DNA from: Xanthomonas sacchari
GTDB lineage: Bacteria; Pseudomonadota; Gammaproteobacteria; Xanthomonadales; Xanthomonadaceae
DNA: 64,000 nucleotides
Assembly (NCBI RefSeq): GCF_024266585.1
Contig: NZ_CP100647.1
Coordinates: 623,001 to 687,000, forward strand
Reading direction: 5' to 3'
Below are positions 41,378-50,487 of this stretch, in pieces (position 1 is the stretch's first letter; each line of letters opens with the position of its first letter). The position numbers and the translations under genes are program-made. Below the pieces are notes generated by a model that did no database searches, was not told the DNA's origin, and worked only from the letters and a program-made list of their open reading frames with translations.

Positions 41378-42247
41378 ATGCCGCAACCGATGAAGATCCC
41401 CCCGAGCCTGCAGCCGCTGATCGACGATGGCGTCATCGACGGCGTGCTGCGCCCGCTCAAGAGCGGCAAGGAGGCCGCAGTCTATGTAGTCCAGGCCGGC
41501 GACGACGTGCTCTGCGCCAAGGTCTACAAGGACATGGCGCAGCGCAGCTTCCAGGCCCGCGTGCAGTACCAGGAAGGGCGCAAGGTCCGTGGCAGCCGCC
41601 AGGCGCGGGCGATCGGCAAGGCCAGCAAGTTCGGTCGCCGCGAGCAGGAGGCGGCGTGGAAGGACACCGAGGCCAACACCCTGTACCAGTTGGTGGACGC
41701 CGGCGTGCACGTGCCGCAGCCGCGCGGCTACTTCCACGGCGTGCTGCTGATGGAGCTGGTCACCGACGCCGACGGGCAGAGCGCGCCGCGGCTGAGCGAA
41801 GTCGAGCTGGAACCGGCGCAGGCGCAGGCCTTTCATGCGCAGTTGGTCGGCGACGTGGTCAGGATGCTGTGCCTGGGCCTGGTCCACGGCGACCTGTCCG
41901 AATACAACGTGCTGGTCGGCGCCGACGGCCCGGTGGTGATCGACTTCCCGCAGGTGGTCAGCGCCGCCGGCAACAACGCCGCCCGCGCCATGCTGCTGCG
42001 CGATGTGCACAACCTGCGCGACTGCCTGGGCCGCTTCGCCCCCGAGCTCAACGCCACCCACTACGGCGAGGAGATGTGGGCGCTGTACGAGAAGGGCACG
42101 CTGCGCCCGGACAGCGCGCTCAGCGGCCGCTTCACCTTCGACACCCGCCGCGCCGACGTGCGCGCGGTGCGCGCCTCGATCGAGGACGCGCGGCAGGAAG
42201 CCATCATCCGCCAGCAGGGCCGAGAGGCCGCTGCGCAGGACGACTAG
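41378..42247 (+). CDS. RIO-type atypical serine kinase
   Basis: A 289-residue protein starting MPQPMKIPPSLQPLIDDGVI. RIO1-type features are the P-loop SGKEAAVYVVQAGDDVLCAK (Lys), the segment KVYKDMAQRSFQARVQYQEG, catalytic loop LVHGDLSEYNVLVG, and VIDFPQVV with the metal Asp. RIO kinases in eukaryotes and archaea act in ribosome maturation; the bacterial targets are not known. Start 41378 is the only in-frame ATG at the proper place; an ATG four codons later is also possible. Confidence 0.93.
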   Translation: MPQPMKIPPSLQPLIDDGVIDGVLRPLKSGKEAAVYVVQAGDDVLCAKVYKDMAQRSFQARVQYQEGRKVRGSRQARAIGKASKFGRREQEAAWKDTEANTLYQLVDAGVHVPQPRGYFHGVLLMELVTDADGQSAPRLSEVELEPAQAQAFHAQLVGDVVRMLCLGLVHGDLSEYNVLVGADGPVVIDFPQVVSAAGNNAARAMLLRDVHNLRDCLGRFAPELNATHYGEEMWALYEKGTLRPDSALSGRFTFDTRRADVRAVRASIEDARQEAIIRQQGREAAAQDD

Positions 42248-42579
42248 GGCTGTCGTCCCGCCCCGCGAACGCCAGCGGATGCCGGCGCACTCTCGGGAAC
42301 AGCCGACAGACCCTGGCGCGAAGTCGCTTTCGCGCACGCCCATGTTGCGCTGCAATGCGGCGCAGTCACGTTTGCGACACCGGCCACCGCGCGCCGCAAA
42401 CCGCGCGAAGCCTTGCCACGCCTGCATTGCGCGCGCGCCTGCGCACGTGCGACCAGCCATCTGCCGCCGACCCGCCAGGCGTAGTGATGCGCGTTACAGT
42501 TCGCTTATTTGCGGAAATGGTTATTGGCAATAACAATTTGCTCGACGCCGCTTGCGCAGCTGCCCCGGGAGGGCCACCC
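42248..42579. other. 332-bp region upstream of the HSL-type hydrolase, no gene
   Basis: No coding frame. GC falls sharply at 42480-42545 to an AT-rich patch with GCGTTACAGTTCGCTTATTT and a perfect palindrome (42520-42534, listed separately). This is probably the promoter of the hydrolase gene, whose ribosome site GGGAGG lies just before 42580. Confidence 0.5.
42520..42534 (+). promoter_or_regulatory. perfect palindrome, possible TetR-type operator
   Basis: GTTATTGGCAATAAC is a 7-bp perfect inverted repeat around one base, 46 bp before the hydrolase ATG in an AT-rich patch. A dyad of this size and place suits a TetR- or MarR-type regulator; no regulator gene is adjacent. Confidence 0.45.
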
Positions 42580-43539
42580 ATGTATTTCGATCCAGACGTC
42601 GTCCGTTTCTTCGCCCTGGCGCAGCAGTCCGGGCAGCCGCCGATGGAGGAACTGCCCTTGCCCGAGGCGCGGGCGATGATGCGCGGCGTCGCCGCGCAGT
42701 TCGGTTTCCCGCGCGCGGAGATGGCCGAGGTTCGCGACCTGCAGGCATCGGGTCCGGCCGCGCCGGTTCCGCTGCGCCTGTACCGCCCGCACGGCCTCGA
42801 CGCCGGTCCGGCCCCGACCTGCGTGTACGCGCATGGCGGCGGCGGCGTGGTCGGCGACCTCGACTCGCACGACGACGTGTGCCGGCAACTGGCCGCGCGC
42901 GCCGGCTGCCAGGTGCTGGCGGTGGACTACCGGCTGGCGCCCGAGCACCCGGCGCCGGCCGGCATCGAGGACGTGATCGCGGTGCTGCGCTGGCTGGCGG
43001 CGCACCCGGGCGAGGTCGGCGCCGATCCGCAGCGCCTGGCGATCGCCGGCGACAGCATGGGCGGCGCCCTGGCCGCCAGCGCCGCGCTGGATGCGCGCGA
43101 TGCCGGCATCGCCTTGCGTTGCCAGGTCCTGATCTACCCGCTGACCGACGTGCGTCCGGACAACCCCTTCCCCTCGCGCGTGCACAACGCCGGCATCCCG
43201 CCGCTGACCGAGGCGGCGATGCGCTACTTCGACCGCCAGTTGCTGCCGGACCCGTCGCTGGCGTCGGACTGGCGCATCTCGCCGGTGGTGGCGCCGGACG
43301 TGGCCGGCGTCGCCCCGGCGCTGGTGGTGCTGGCCGAGCGCGATGCGCTGCACGACGAAGGCCTGCACTACGCGCAGCGCCTGCGCGAGGCGGGCGTGGA
43401 AACCCTGGTGCGCATCTACCCGGGCATGATCCACGGTTTCATCAACATGGGCGGCGTGCTGCGCGTGGCCGGCGAAACCCTGGACCTGGCCGCGCTGCTG
43501 CTGCGCCAGCGCCTGCTGCCGGTGCCCGCGCAGGACTGA
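42580..43539 (+). CDS. HSL-family alpha/beta hydrolase (esterase)
   Basis: A 319-residue protein starting MYFDPDVVRFFALAQQSGQP. It has the hormone-sensitive-lipase oxyanion motif HGGGGVVGD, nucleophile elbow GDSMGG, acid Asp in ERDALHDEG and His in IHGFINMGG. HSL esterases hydrolyse short acyl or aryl esters. ATG 42580 follows GGGAGG; the frame is open further upstream but lacks protein character. A palindrome in front suggests its own regulator. Confidence 0.9.
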   Translation: MYFDPDVVRFFALAQQSGQPPMEELPLPEARAMMRGVAAQFGFPRAEMAEVRDLQASGPAAPVPLRLYRPHGLDAGPAPTCVYAHGGGGVVGDLDSHDDVCRQLAARAGCQVLAVDYRLAPEHPAPAGIEDVIAVLRWLAAHPGEVGADPQRLAIAGDSMGGALAASAALDARDAGIALRCQVLIYPLTDVRPDNPFPSRVHNAGIPPLTEAAMRYFDRQLLPDPSLASDWRISPVVAPDVAGVAPALVVLAERDALHDEGLHYAQRLREAGVETLVRIYPGMIHGFINMGGVLRVAGETLDLAALLLRQRLLPVPAQD

Positions 43540-43627
43540 GCCCCATCGCAGCGCGTACCACCTCCCGGCAATCGCCGCCGGTGGTGGCACGCGCTGCCTC
43601 GCCTGGAACCATGCGTCCGTCGCATCC

Positions 43628-43698
43628 GTAGGAGCGGCTTCAGCCGCGACGGGGCATTGCCGATACGCACCCCGGGTCGCGGCTGAAGCCGCTCCTAC
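43628..43698. repeat. inverted REP pair, GTAG-head type (BIME)
   Basis: GTAGGAGCGGCTTCAGCCGC (then GAC) at 43628-43650 and its reverse complement at 43676-43698 form a large cruciform. It lies between the convergent hydrolase and mnmG genes and could end both transcripts. The same pair occurs at 52709-52770. Confidence 0.85.
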
Positions 43699-43732
43699 GC
43701 GAGTGCTGCGCTCGCTGCGCGTTCGCGACCGA

Positions 43733-45622
43733 TCACGCCACCCGGCTGCGCCGCGCGCGTTCCAGGTGCACCAGCAGTAGCGAGATCGCCGCCGGGGTCA
43801 TGCCGGGGATGCGCTGCGCCTGGCCGACGGTCTGCGGACGCACCCGCTCGAGCTTCTGCTGCACTTCGGCCGACAGCCCGCGCACCTGCGCGTAGTCGAA
43901 CGCGGCCGGGATCGGGGTGTCCTCGTGGCGCTGCTGGCGCGCGATCTCTTCGCGCTGGCGGTCCAGGTAGCCGGCGTACTTGATGCCGATCTCCACCTGC
44001 TCGGCCACCTGCGCATCGGTCACGCCCGGGCCCAGCGACGGCACCCGCATCAGCGCGGGGTAGTCCAGTTCCGGGCGCTTGATCAGGTCCAGCACGGTGG
44101 TCTCGCGGCTCACCGCCACGCCCAGCGTGGCCGCGACCTCGCGGCCCAGTGCGTTGCCCGGCGTGGCCCACAGCCCGCGCAGGCGCTCGTTCTCGCGCGC
44201 CACCGCCTCCTGCTTGGCCTGGAACCGCGCCCAGCGCGTTTCGTCGACGATGCCCAGGTCGTGGCCGATGCCGGTCAGGCGCGCGTCGGCGTTGTCCTCG
44301 CGCAGCTGCAGCCGGTACTCGGCGCGGCTGGTGAACATGCGGTACGGCTCGCTGGTGCCGTGGGTGATCAGGTCGTCGATCAGCACGCCGATGTAGGCCT
44401 GGTCGCGGCGCGGCGACCACGGCTCAAGCCCGCGCACCTGGCGCGCGGCGTTGAGGCCGGCGATCAGGCCCTGCGCGGCCGCTTCCTCGTAGCCGGTGGT
44501 GCCGTTGATCTGCCCGGCGAAGAACAGCCCGGGCATGGCCTTGGTCTCCAGCGAGGCCTTGAGCCCGCGCGGGTCGAAGAAGTCGTACTCGATGGCGTAG
44601 CCGGGGCGGGTGATGTGGGCGCGCTCGAAGCCGCGGATCGAACGCACCAGCTCCAGCTGCACGTCGAACGGCAGCGAGGTGGAGATGCCGTTGGGGTAGA
44701 TCTCGACCACGTCCAGGCCTTCCGGCTCGACGAAGATCTGGTGGCTGGCCTTCTCGGCGAAGCGCACCACCTTGTCCTCGATCGAGGGGCAGTAGCGCGG
44801 GCCGATGCCCTCGATCTGCCCGGTGTACAGCGGCGAGCGGTCCAGCGCGCCGCGGATGATGGCGTGGGTGCGCTCGGTGGTGTGGGTGATCCAGCACGAG
44901 ACCTGGCGCGGATGCTGGGCGACCTCGCCCAGGAACGACATCACCGGCAGTGGATCGTCGCCGGGCTGCTCCTCCATCGCCGCGTAGTCCAGGCTGCGCC
45001 CGTCGATACGCGGCGGGGTGCCGGTCTTGAGCCGGTCCACGCCGAAGCGGCCGTCGCGCAGCGCCTGCGACAGCGCGGTGGCCGGCGGATCGCCGGCGCG
45101 GCCGCCGGCGTACTGGGTCTGGCCGATGTGGATCTTGCCGGCCAGGAAGGTGCCGGCGGTCAGCACCACCGCCGCCGCCTCGAAGCGCAGCCCGGTCTGG
45201 GTCAGCACCCCGCGCACGCGCTCGCCGTCCATCACCAGGTCGTCCACCGCCGCCTGGAACAGGGTCAGGTTCGGCTGCGCCTCGACCAGGCGCCGGATCG
45301 CGCTGCGGTACAGGCTGCGGTCGGCCTGGCAGCGGGTCGCGCGCACCGCCGGGCCCTTGGAGGCATTGAGCGTGCGCCACTGGATGCCGGCCAGGTCCGC
45401 GGCCTGGGCCATCGCCCCGCCCAGCGCGTCGATCTCCTTGACCAGGTGGCCCTTGCCGATGCCGCCGATGGCCGGGTTGCAGCTCATCGCCCCCACCGTC
45501 TCCACGTTGTGGGTCAGCAGCAGGGTGCGCGCGCCGGCACGCGCCGACGCCAGCGCCGCTTCGGTGCCGGCGTGGCCGCCGCCGATCACGATCACGTCAT
45601 AGCGGTAGAAGGAGTCGCTCAT
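43733..45622 (-). CDS. mnmG: tRNA uridine-5-carboxymethylaminomethyl modification enzyme MnmG
   Basis: A 629-residue protein (normal 625-635) starting [20 protein letters not shown]. The FAD-binding motif is [30 protein letters not shown] and the segment [20 protein letters not shown] are typical. With MnmE it adds carboxymethylaminomethyl to U34 of certain tRNAs. The C-terminal helical domain that binds MnmE and tRNA is complete. mnmG is often near gidB and parAB; here it stands alone. Confidence 0.97.
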   Translation of the reverse strand: MSDSFYRYDVIVIGGGHAGTEAALASARAGARTLLLTHNVETVGAMSCNPAIGGIGKGHLVKEIDALGGAMAQAADLAGIQWRTLNASKGPAVRATRCQADRSLYRSAIRRLVEAQPNLTLFQAAVDDLVMDGERVRGVLTQTGLRFEAAAVVLTAGTFLAGKIHIGQTQYAGGRAGDPPATALSQALRDGRFGVDRLKTGTPPRIDGRSLDYAAMEEQPGDDPLPVMSFLGEVAQHPRQVSCWITHTTERTHAIIRGALDRSPLYTGQIEGIGPRYCPSIEDKVVRFAEKASHQIFVEPEGLDVVEIYPNGISTSLPFDVQLELVRSIRGFERAHITRPGYAIEYDFFDPRGLKASLETKAMPGLFFAGQINGTTGYEEAAAQGLIAGLNAARQVRGLEPWSPRRDQAYIGVLIDDLITHGTSEPYRMFTSRAEYRLQLREDNADARLTGIGHDLGIVDETRWARFQAKQEAVARENERLRGLWATPGNALGREVAATLGVAVSRETTVLDLIKRPELDYPALMRVPSLGPGVTDAQVAEQVEIGIKYAGYLDRQREEIARQQRHEDTPIPAAFDYAQVRGLSAEVQQKLERVRPQTVGQAQRIPGMTPAAISLLLVHLERARRSRVA

Positions 45623-45719
45623 CGGGGTCTCGTCGGCCGGCACGGGACCGGCGGCAGGGGGCTGCGGGCGGGGGTCGCCCTGGGCGTGGACATGAATTTT
45701 AGCGGTTGCATCACAAATT

Positions 45720-45880
45720 GCAGATTTGGGCCTCAAGTTGGCACGCAATCTGCAGATATTCCCACTGCACCCAACGTGGCAATGCGTCAGGGGCGTATGA
45801 CTGGAATTGGAACAGGGGCCAGTCACGCGCACGTTGGGGGAGCTGGGGGCCGGTAGTCGGGGGACTACCGGCCCTTTTTT
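45720..45880 (+). ncRNA. candidate small RNA upstream of mnmG, reading away from it
   Basis: The 511-bp gap 45623-46133 has no convincing gene but has a strong plus-strand terminator at 45847-45880. No plus-strand coding gene lies before it. Upstream, TGCAGATT (45720-45727) and AATCTGCA (45747-45754) form a stem, so the transcript would be structured. The 5' end is not defined: no clean -35/-10 pair was found. It could also be the 3' end of an unseen small mRNA. Confidence 0.4.
45847..45880 (+). terminator. strong intrinsic terminator
   Basis: An 11-bp stem GGGCCGGTAGT / ACTACCGGCCC, a 6-nt G-rich loop and six T in a row. This is the best-formed terminator seen in the window. It can only serve a rightward transcript starting after the mnmG promoter region. 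Confidence 0.85.
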
Positions 45881-45936
45881 ATGCCCGTTTTCCGCCGCCG
45901 GCCGGCGCGCGCGCCAGCAACGACAAGGCCCCAACG

Positions 45937-45966
45937 CGAAAAGCCCCGGCGGACCGGGGCTTTTCG
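45937..45966 (-). terminator. stem-loop terminator of the Tyr-rich lipoprotein gene
   Basis: CGAAAAGCCCCGG / CCGGGGCTTTTCG with a 4-nt loop. The A/T ends make it work in both directions; it is 168 bp downstream of the leftward lipoprotein gene and 57 bp after the previous terminator. Confidence 0.7.
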
Positions 45967-46133
45967 TTGTGAGGCGCCGACGCCCGACAGGGCCGGAACA
46001 GGGGGGATCCAGATTTCCCTGTCGGACATCGACATAGACGGTGGGGTCAACCCCTTCGGGTCATAAAGCGACGCAGGCGGTCACCCCGTAGGACGTAGAG
46101 TGCTTGCTGTGACAGGCGAACGCAAGCCCTTTC

Positions 46134-46649
46134 TCAGGGCTCGAGTGTGCGACGTGTCCCATTGCTGCGCCCCATGTTGCCGGGGCGGGGCGCCGGCGGC
46201 CGCGGCATCGCCTCAGGGCGCTGCATCACCGGCCGGGGCGGCTGCATGGACTGCGGCCGCGGCGCCGAATTGAGCGCATCCGGACGGCGCAGGCGGTCCA
46301 GGTCGCGCCACGGCGTCGGCACCCGACCGCCCACGCTGGGCGGTGGCGGCGACGAACCGCCGTCGTCCGGCCGCGGGCGCGGCGGTGGACGGTGGCGCGG
46401 GCCGTCGTAGCCGCGATAGTAGTAATACGGCACGCCGTAGCCGTAGTAGCCGTAATACGCCGGGCCGTAACCGTAGTAGGGCACCGCGCCGTACGGCGAG
46501 TAGTACTCGGAGTAACCGGGCGGATAGCGGTATTCGACCGAGGGCGCGCCACGGTAGTAGCCACCGTCGCCGCCTCCGGCGTAATCGTAGGTGGCACAGC
46601 CGCCCAGTGCGGCCAGCAGTCCAGCGGCGCAGATCAGGCTCAGTTTCAT
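46134..46649 (-). CDS. Tyr/Pro-rich lipoprotein
   Basis: A 171-residue protein starting MKLSLICAAGLLAALGGC, a lipobox signal with Cys18. The mature part is low-complexity: Tyr/Gly-rich to about residue 80 (YYGYGPAYYGYYGYGVPYYY), then Pro/Arg-rich. No domain is seen. Such Tyr-rich small lipoproteins are common in Xanthomonadaceae; the role is unknown. It is likely attached to the outer membrane. Confidence 0.7.
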   Translation of the reverse strand: MKLSLICAAGLLAALGGCATYDYAGGGDGGYYRGAPSVEYRYPPGYSEYYSPYGAVPYYGYGPAYYGYYGYGVPYYYYRGYDGPRHRPPPRPRPDDGGSSPPPPSVGGRVPTPWRDLDRLRRPDALNSAPRPQSMQPPRPVMQRPEAMPRPPAPRPGNMGRSNGTRRTLEP

Positions 46650-46813
46650 GGCATTTGCCCTCCATCAGGCTGGCTGACAGGTTCGGTCCGTTGCATTGAA
46701 TCCCCCCTTAACTTCCCGCGCCGCACTTGAACGCTTAAGTCGCGCGCAACGGCGGCGCACCTGCGCCGGTCGCGGGCGCTGCACGTTGGCGACGATACGC
46801 TACCCTTTCGCGC

Positions 46814-47773
46814 ATGGTCTCACGTTTTCTGCCCGAGTTCGGCGACGTCCTGGCGGCCGCCGCACGCATCGCCGCGTATGCGCGGCCGACCCCGGTCCTG
46901 CGTTCGCAGGCGCTGGACGCCGCCACCGGCGCGCAGCTGTATTTCAAGGCCGAACACCTGCAGTGCGGCGGCGCGTTCAAGTTCCGCGGCGCCTGCAATG
47001 CGGTGTGGGCGCTGGATCCGGCGCAGGCGGCCCGCGGGGTCGTCACCCACTCCTCAGGCAACCATGGCGCGGCCCTGGCGCAGGCCGCGCGCACCCGCGG
47101 CATCGGCTGTCATGTGGTGGTGCCCGAAGGCGCGGTCGCGGCCAAGCTCGCCAACATCGCCCGCCACGGCGCCACGCTGTGGCGCTGCGCGCCGACCATC
47201 GCCGCGCGCGAGGCGATGTGTGCGCGGGTGCAGCGCGACACCGGCGCGACCCTGGTGCATCCGTATGCCGATCCGGCGGTGATCGCCGGCCAGGGCACCG
47301 CGGCGCTGGAACTGCTCGACGCCAGCGGCGGACTGGACCTGCTGGTGGTGCCGGTCGGCGGCGGCGGCCTGGCCGCGGGCAGCCGCCTGGCGCTGTCGGC
47401 GCTGGCGCCGCAGGCGCAGTTGCTGCTGGCCGAGCCGGCCGGCGCCGCCGACACCGCGCGCTCGCTGGCCGCCGGCGAGCGCCGCGTGGACATGGTCCCG
47501 GACACCGTCTGCGACGGTCTGCGCGGCAGCCTGGGCGAGCCGAACTTCGCCCTGCTGCACGGCCATGCCGAGGTGATGGTGGTCGAGGACGCGGCGACCG
47601 TGGCGGCGATGCGGCTGCTGTGGCAGGTGCTCAAGCAGGTGGTGGAGCCGTCCTCGGCGATCGCCCTGGCGGCGGTGCTGGCGCAGCCGGCGCGCTTCGC
47701 CGGGCGGCGGGTGGGGGTGATCCTGTCCGGCGGCAACGTCGACCTGGATGCCTTGCCGTGGGGCGCGGCATGA
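46814..47773 (+). CDS. threonine/serine dehydratase-like PLP enzyme
   Basis: A 319-residue fold-type II PLP protein. The PLP Lys is in GAFKFRGACNAVWA; SSGNHGAALAQAA binds the substrate carboxylate, GGGGLAAGSRLA the phosphate, and SGGNVD is at the C-terminus. The length and lack of a regulatory ACT domain fit a catabolic threonine/serine dehydratase or serine racemase; sequence alone does not separate them. Its stop overlaps the next start (ATGA). Confidence 0.87.
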   Translation: MVSRFLPEFGDVLAAAARIAAYARPTPVLRSQALDAATGAQLYFKAEHLQCGGAFKFRGACNAVWALDPAQAARGVVTHSSGNHGAALAQAARTRGIGCHVVVPEGAVAAKLANIARHGATLWRCAPTIAAREAMCARVQRDTGATLVHPYADPAVIAGQGTAALELLDASGGLDLLVVPVGGGGLAAGSRLALSALAPQAQLLLAEPAGAADTARSLAAGERRVDMVPDTVCDGLRGSLGEPNFALLHGHAEVMVVEDAATVAAMRLLWQVLKQVVEPSSAIALAAVLAQPARFAGRRVGVILSGGNVDLDALPWGAA

Positions 47774-48372
47774 GCGCGCGGGGCGGGTTCCGCTGGCTGC
47801 GCTGGCTGCTGCGCCTGGCGGCGCTGCTGGGGCTGTGGCTGCTGGGCGTGGCGATCTACATCGTCTGGGTCGGCGACCGCGACCAGGCGGCGCCGGCGGA
47901 CGCGATCATCGTGCTTGGCGCGGCGGCCTACGACGCCAAGCCGTCGCCGGTGTTCGAGGAGCGCATCCGCCACGGCCTGGACCTGTACCAGCGCGGCTAC
48001 GCGCCGACCCTGATCTTCACCGGCGGCTTCGGCAACGGCGCGCGCTTCGCCGAGTCGCAGGTGGCCCGGCGCTACGCGCTGCGCCACGACGTGCCGGCCG
48101 ACGCGATCCTGATCGAGACGGTGTCGCGCACCACCCGGCAGAACCTGATCGAGGCGCGCCGGCTGATGCGCGAACACGGCCTGCACCGGGTCATCGTGGT
48201 CAGCGATCCGCTGCACATGGCGCGGGCGCTGCGGCTGTGCCAGGAACTGCAGATCGACGCGCTGGCGTCGTCGACCCCGAGCAGCCGCTTCCGCAGCTTC
48301 CAGACCCGCTGGCGCTTCCTGCTGCAGGAGCTGTACTTCTTCCATCGCGACCTGCTGGAGCAGGCCGCCTGA
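47770..48372 (+). CDS. YdcF/DUF218 family protein
   Basis: A 200-residue protein. It has an N-terminal membrane anchor (LLRLAALLGLWLLGVAIYIV) and a DUF218 domain with ADAIIVLGAAAY, IFTGGFGNGARFAESQVARR and VIVVSDPLHMARALRLCQEL. Family members include ElyC and SanA, linked with envelope biogenesis, and YdcF, which binds S-adenosylmethionine. It is coupled to the dehydratase gene by the ATGA overlap. Confidence 0.87.
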   Translation: MSARGGFRWLRWLLRLAALLGLWLLGVAIYIVWVGDRDQAAPADAIIVLGAAAYDAKPSPVFEERIRHGLDLYQRGYAPTLIFTGGFGNGARFAESQVARRYALRHDVPADAILIETVSRTTRQNLIEARRLMREHGLHRVIVVSDPLHMARALRLCQELQIDALASSTPSSRFRSFQTRWRFLLQELYFFHRDLLEQAA

Positions 48373-48427
48373 GCGTTGCGGCGAGCCCGTATGATTGGGC
48401 CTTTCCACGACTGGAGGGGCGACCGCC

Positions 48428-48856
48428 ATGAGCAACCACGGAGTTCCTGCGCAGGACCAGGCCATCGCCCTGGTCCAGGCCTATTACGCGGCGTTCAACC
48501 GCGGCGACTGGGACGGCATGCTGGGCATGCTCAGCGACGACGTCGCCCACGACCTCAACCAGGGCGCGCGCGAGACCGGCAAGGACGCGTTCGCCGCCTT
48601 TCTGCAGCGCATGAACGCCAGCTACCGCGAGCAACTGCACGACATCGTGGTGCTGGCCGCGCAGGACGGCCGCCGCGCCGCCGCCGAGTACGTGGTGCAT
48701 GGCGAGTACCACCACACCGACACCGGCCTGCCGGAGGCGCGCGGCCAGCGCTACGTGCTGCCGGGTGGGGCGTTCTTCGACATTCGCGACGGCAAGATCG
48801 CCCGGGTCAGCAACTACTACAACCTGGAAGACTGGATCGCGCAGGTCTCCGCCTGA
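48428..48856 (+). CDS. NTF2-like (ketosteroid-isomerase-related, SnoaL-type) protein
   Basis: A 142-residue single cone-shaped domain: ALVQAYYAAFNRGDWDGMLG, LSDDVAHDLNQGARETGKDA, EYVVHGEYHHTDTGLPEARG, ISNYYNLEDW-type C-terminus (KIARVSNYYNLEDWIAQV). ATG 48428 is chosen for its ribosome site (GGAGGGGCGACC before). Members range from isomerases to binding proteins; no catalytic claim is made. Confidence 0.82.
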   Translation: MSNHGVPAQDQAIALVQAYYAAFNRGDWDGMLGMLSDDVAHDLNQGARETGKDAFAAFLQRMNASYREQLHDIVVLAAQDGRRAAAEYVVHGEYHHTDTGLPEARGQRYVLPGGAFFDIRDGKIARVSNYYNLEDWIAQVSA

Positions 48857-48972
48857 GCCGCGCGCCGGCCTGAGGCCGGTGCGTTCGCGCTGTCGCAAAA
48901 CTGTCCGCGCGCCGTCATCGGTGGCCGCAGGCGCGGTGGCTATGGTCGCCGCGTCGAGTGAGAGGACCGCCG

Positions 48973-50487
48973 ATGCGCGCGCTGTTTCGTTCCCCGGCCG
49001 TCGCGGTGGCGCTGCTGGCCTGCACGCTCGCGCTGGCCCTGCTGGGCATGCGCGGGATCTGGGACGCCGACGAAGGCCGTTACTCCAATGTCGCGCTGAA
49101 CATGCTGCACAGCGGCGACTGGCTCACGCCCCGGCGCAGCCAGGACGTGGCGCAATGGACCAAGCCGCCGCTGACCTATTGGGCGATCGCCGCCAGCGTC
49201 GCCGTGTTCGGGCCGTCGCCGTGGGCGGCGCGGCTGCCGTCGGCGTTGGCCTACCTGCTGTGCGTGTTGCTGGCCTGGCGCCTGGCCGCGCGGTTGTTCC
49301 CCGAGCGCCCCGACCTGCCGGCGCAGGCCGCGCTGCTCTACGCGACCATGCTGGCGCCGTTCGGCGCGGCGCAATGGATTTCCACCGATTTCCTGCTCGC
49401 CGCCTGCGAGACCCTGGCGGTGTGGGCCTTCGTCGAAGCGCGGGCGCATCCGCCCGGCCAGGGCAAGCGCTGGATCGCGGCGATGTGGGCCGGTTTCGCG
49501 CTGGCGTTCATGACCAAGGGACCGCCCGGGTTGCTGCCGTTGCCGGCCCTGCTGCTGTTCAACGCGGTGACGCCGGGGCCGCCACGGCGCGCGCTGCAAC
49601 TCTCCGGCATCGCGCTGTTCACGGTGCTGGCGCTGCCCTGGTACCTGGCGGTGATCCATGGCCATCCCGGCTTGCTGCAGTACTTCGTCGGCGACGAGGT
49701 GGTCAAGCGCGTGGCCAGCGATGCGTTCGGGCGCAACGCGCAGTGGTATGGCTGGGCGGTGGCGTATGCGCCGATCCTGGTCCTGGGCACGCTGCCGTGG
49801 ACGCCGGCGCTGGCGCGCTGGGCCTGGCAACTGCCGCGGCAGTTGCGGCAGTGGTGGTGCACGCCGGCACAGCGCCTGCAGCAGGCCGCGCCGCTGCTGC
49901 TGACGCTGTGGCTGCTGCTGCCGCTGCTGGTGCTGTGCCTGTCGCGCTCGCGGCTGCCGCTGTACGTGCTGCCGCTGTTCGTGCCGCTGGCGCTGCTGGC
50001 GGCGTGGCAGCGCGCGCAGGAAGGCCGCGCGCCGTGGCGCTGGCCGTGGCTGCTGGGCTGGTGCGGGCTGCTGCTGGCGCTCGCGCTGGCGTTGGCGCTG
50101 CTGCCCACGCACAAGGACGCCGGCGCCTGGGCGCAGGCGATCGCCCAGCGTGCCGGCGCGCCGGTGCGCGAGGTGGTGTTTGTCGAGGACATGGCGCGCT
50201 ACGGCCTGCGCCTGGAACTGGGCGCGCAGGTGCGCAAGATCCGCCTGGACGCCTTGCCCGATGCGCCGCGCTTCGGTCCCGAGTACGACGCCGACCTGAC
50301 CACGGTCTTGCGGCAACCCCGCGCCGACCGCGTGTGGGTGTGCAAGGACGACGCCTGGCCGCAGGTGGCCGCGCGCATCGCCGCGCAGGGCGCGCGGGCG
50401 CAGGCGCTGGGGACGCCCTACCAGGGGCGGGTGCTGTTCCGGGTGCTGCCCGGCTCAGTCGCCGCGGCGGCGGATCGGGATCGCTGA
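48973..50487 (+). CDS. ArnT/PMT-type membrane glycosyltransferase
   Basis: A 504-residue protein with about 11 membrane helices in the first 380 residues. The first periplasmic loop has the Asp/Glu motif GIWDADEGRYSNVALNMLHS (the acidic pair binds the lipid phosphate in ArnT), then WTKPPLTYWAIA. The C-terminal 110 residues are soluble. It probably moves a sugar from a polyprenyl phosphate donor to an envelope acceptor such as lipid A; the sugar is unknown. Its 3' end overlaps the convergent bioC gene by 33 bases. Confidence 0.85.
   Translation: MRALFRSPAVAVALLACTLALALLGMRGIWDADEGRYSNVALNMLHSGDWLTPRRSQDVAQWTKPPLTYWAIAASVAVFGPSPWAARLPSALAYLLCVLLAWRLAARLFPERPDLPAQAALLYATMLAPFGAAQWISTDFLLAACETLAVWAFVEARAHPPGQGKRWIAAMWAGFALAFMTKGPPGLLPLPALLLFNAVTPGPPRRALQLSGIALFTVLALPWYLAVIHGHPGLLQYFVGDEVVKRVASDAFGRNAQWYGWAVAYAPILVLGTLPWTPALARWAWQLPRQLRQWWCTPAQRLQQAAPLLLTLWLLLPLLVLCLSRSRLPLYVLPLFVPLALLAAWQRAQEGRAPWRWPWLLGWCGLLLALALALALLPTHKDAGAWAQAIAQRAGAPVREVVFVEDMARYGLRLELGAQVRKIRLDALPDAPRFGPEYDADLTTVLRQPRADRVWVCKDDAWPQVAARIAAQGARAQALGTPYQGRVLFRVLPGSVAAAADRDR

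Noticed and set aside
45780-45880. Possible match to the Xanthomonas small RNA sX13 on the minus strand (C-rich loops)
   Set aside because: The terminator T-run is on the plus strand, and the overall fold does not fit what I recall of sX13.
45706-45972. 88-codon plus-strand frame upstream of mnmG
   Set aside because: It reads through the strong terminator at 45847-45880, so it is unlikely to be translated as a whole.
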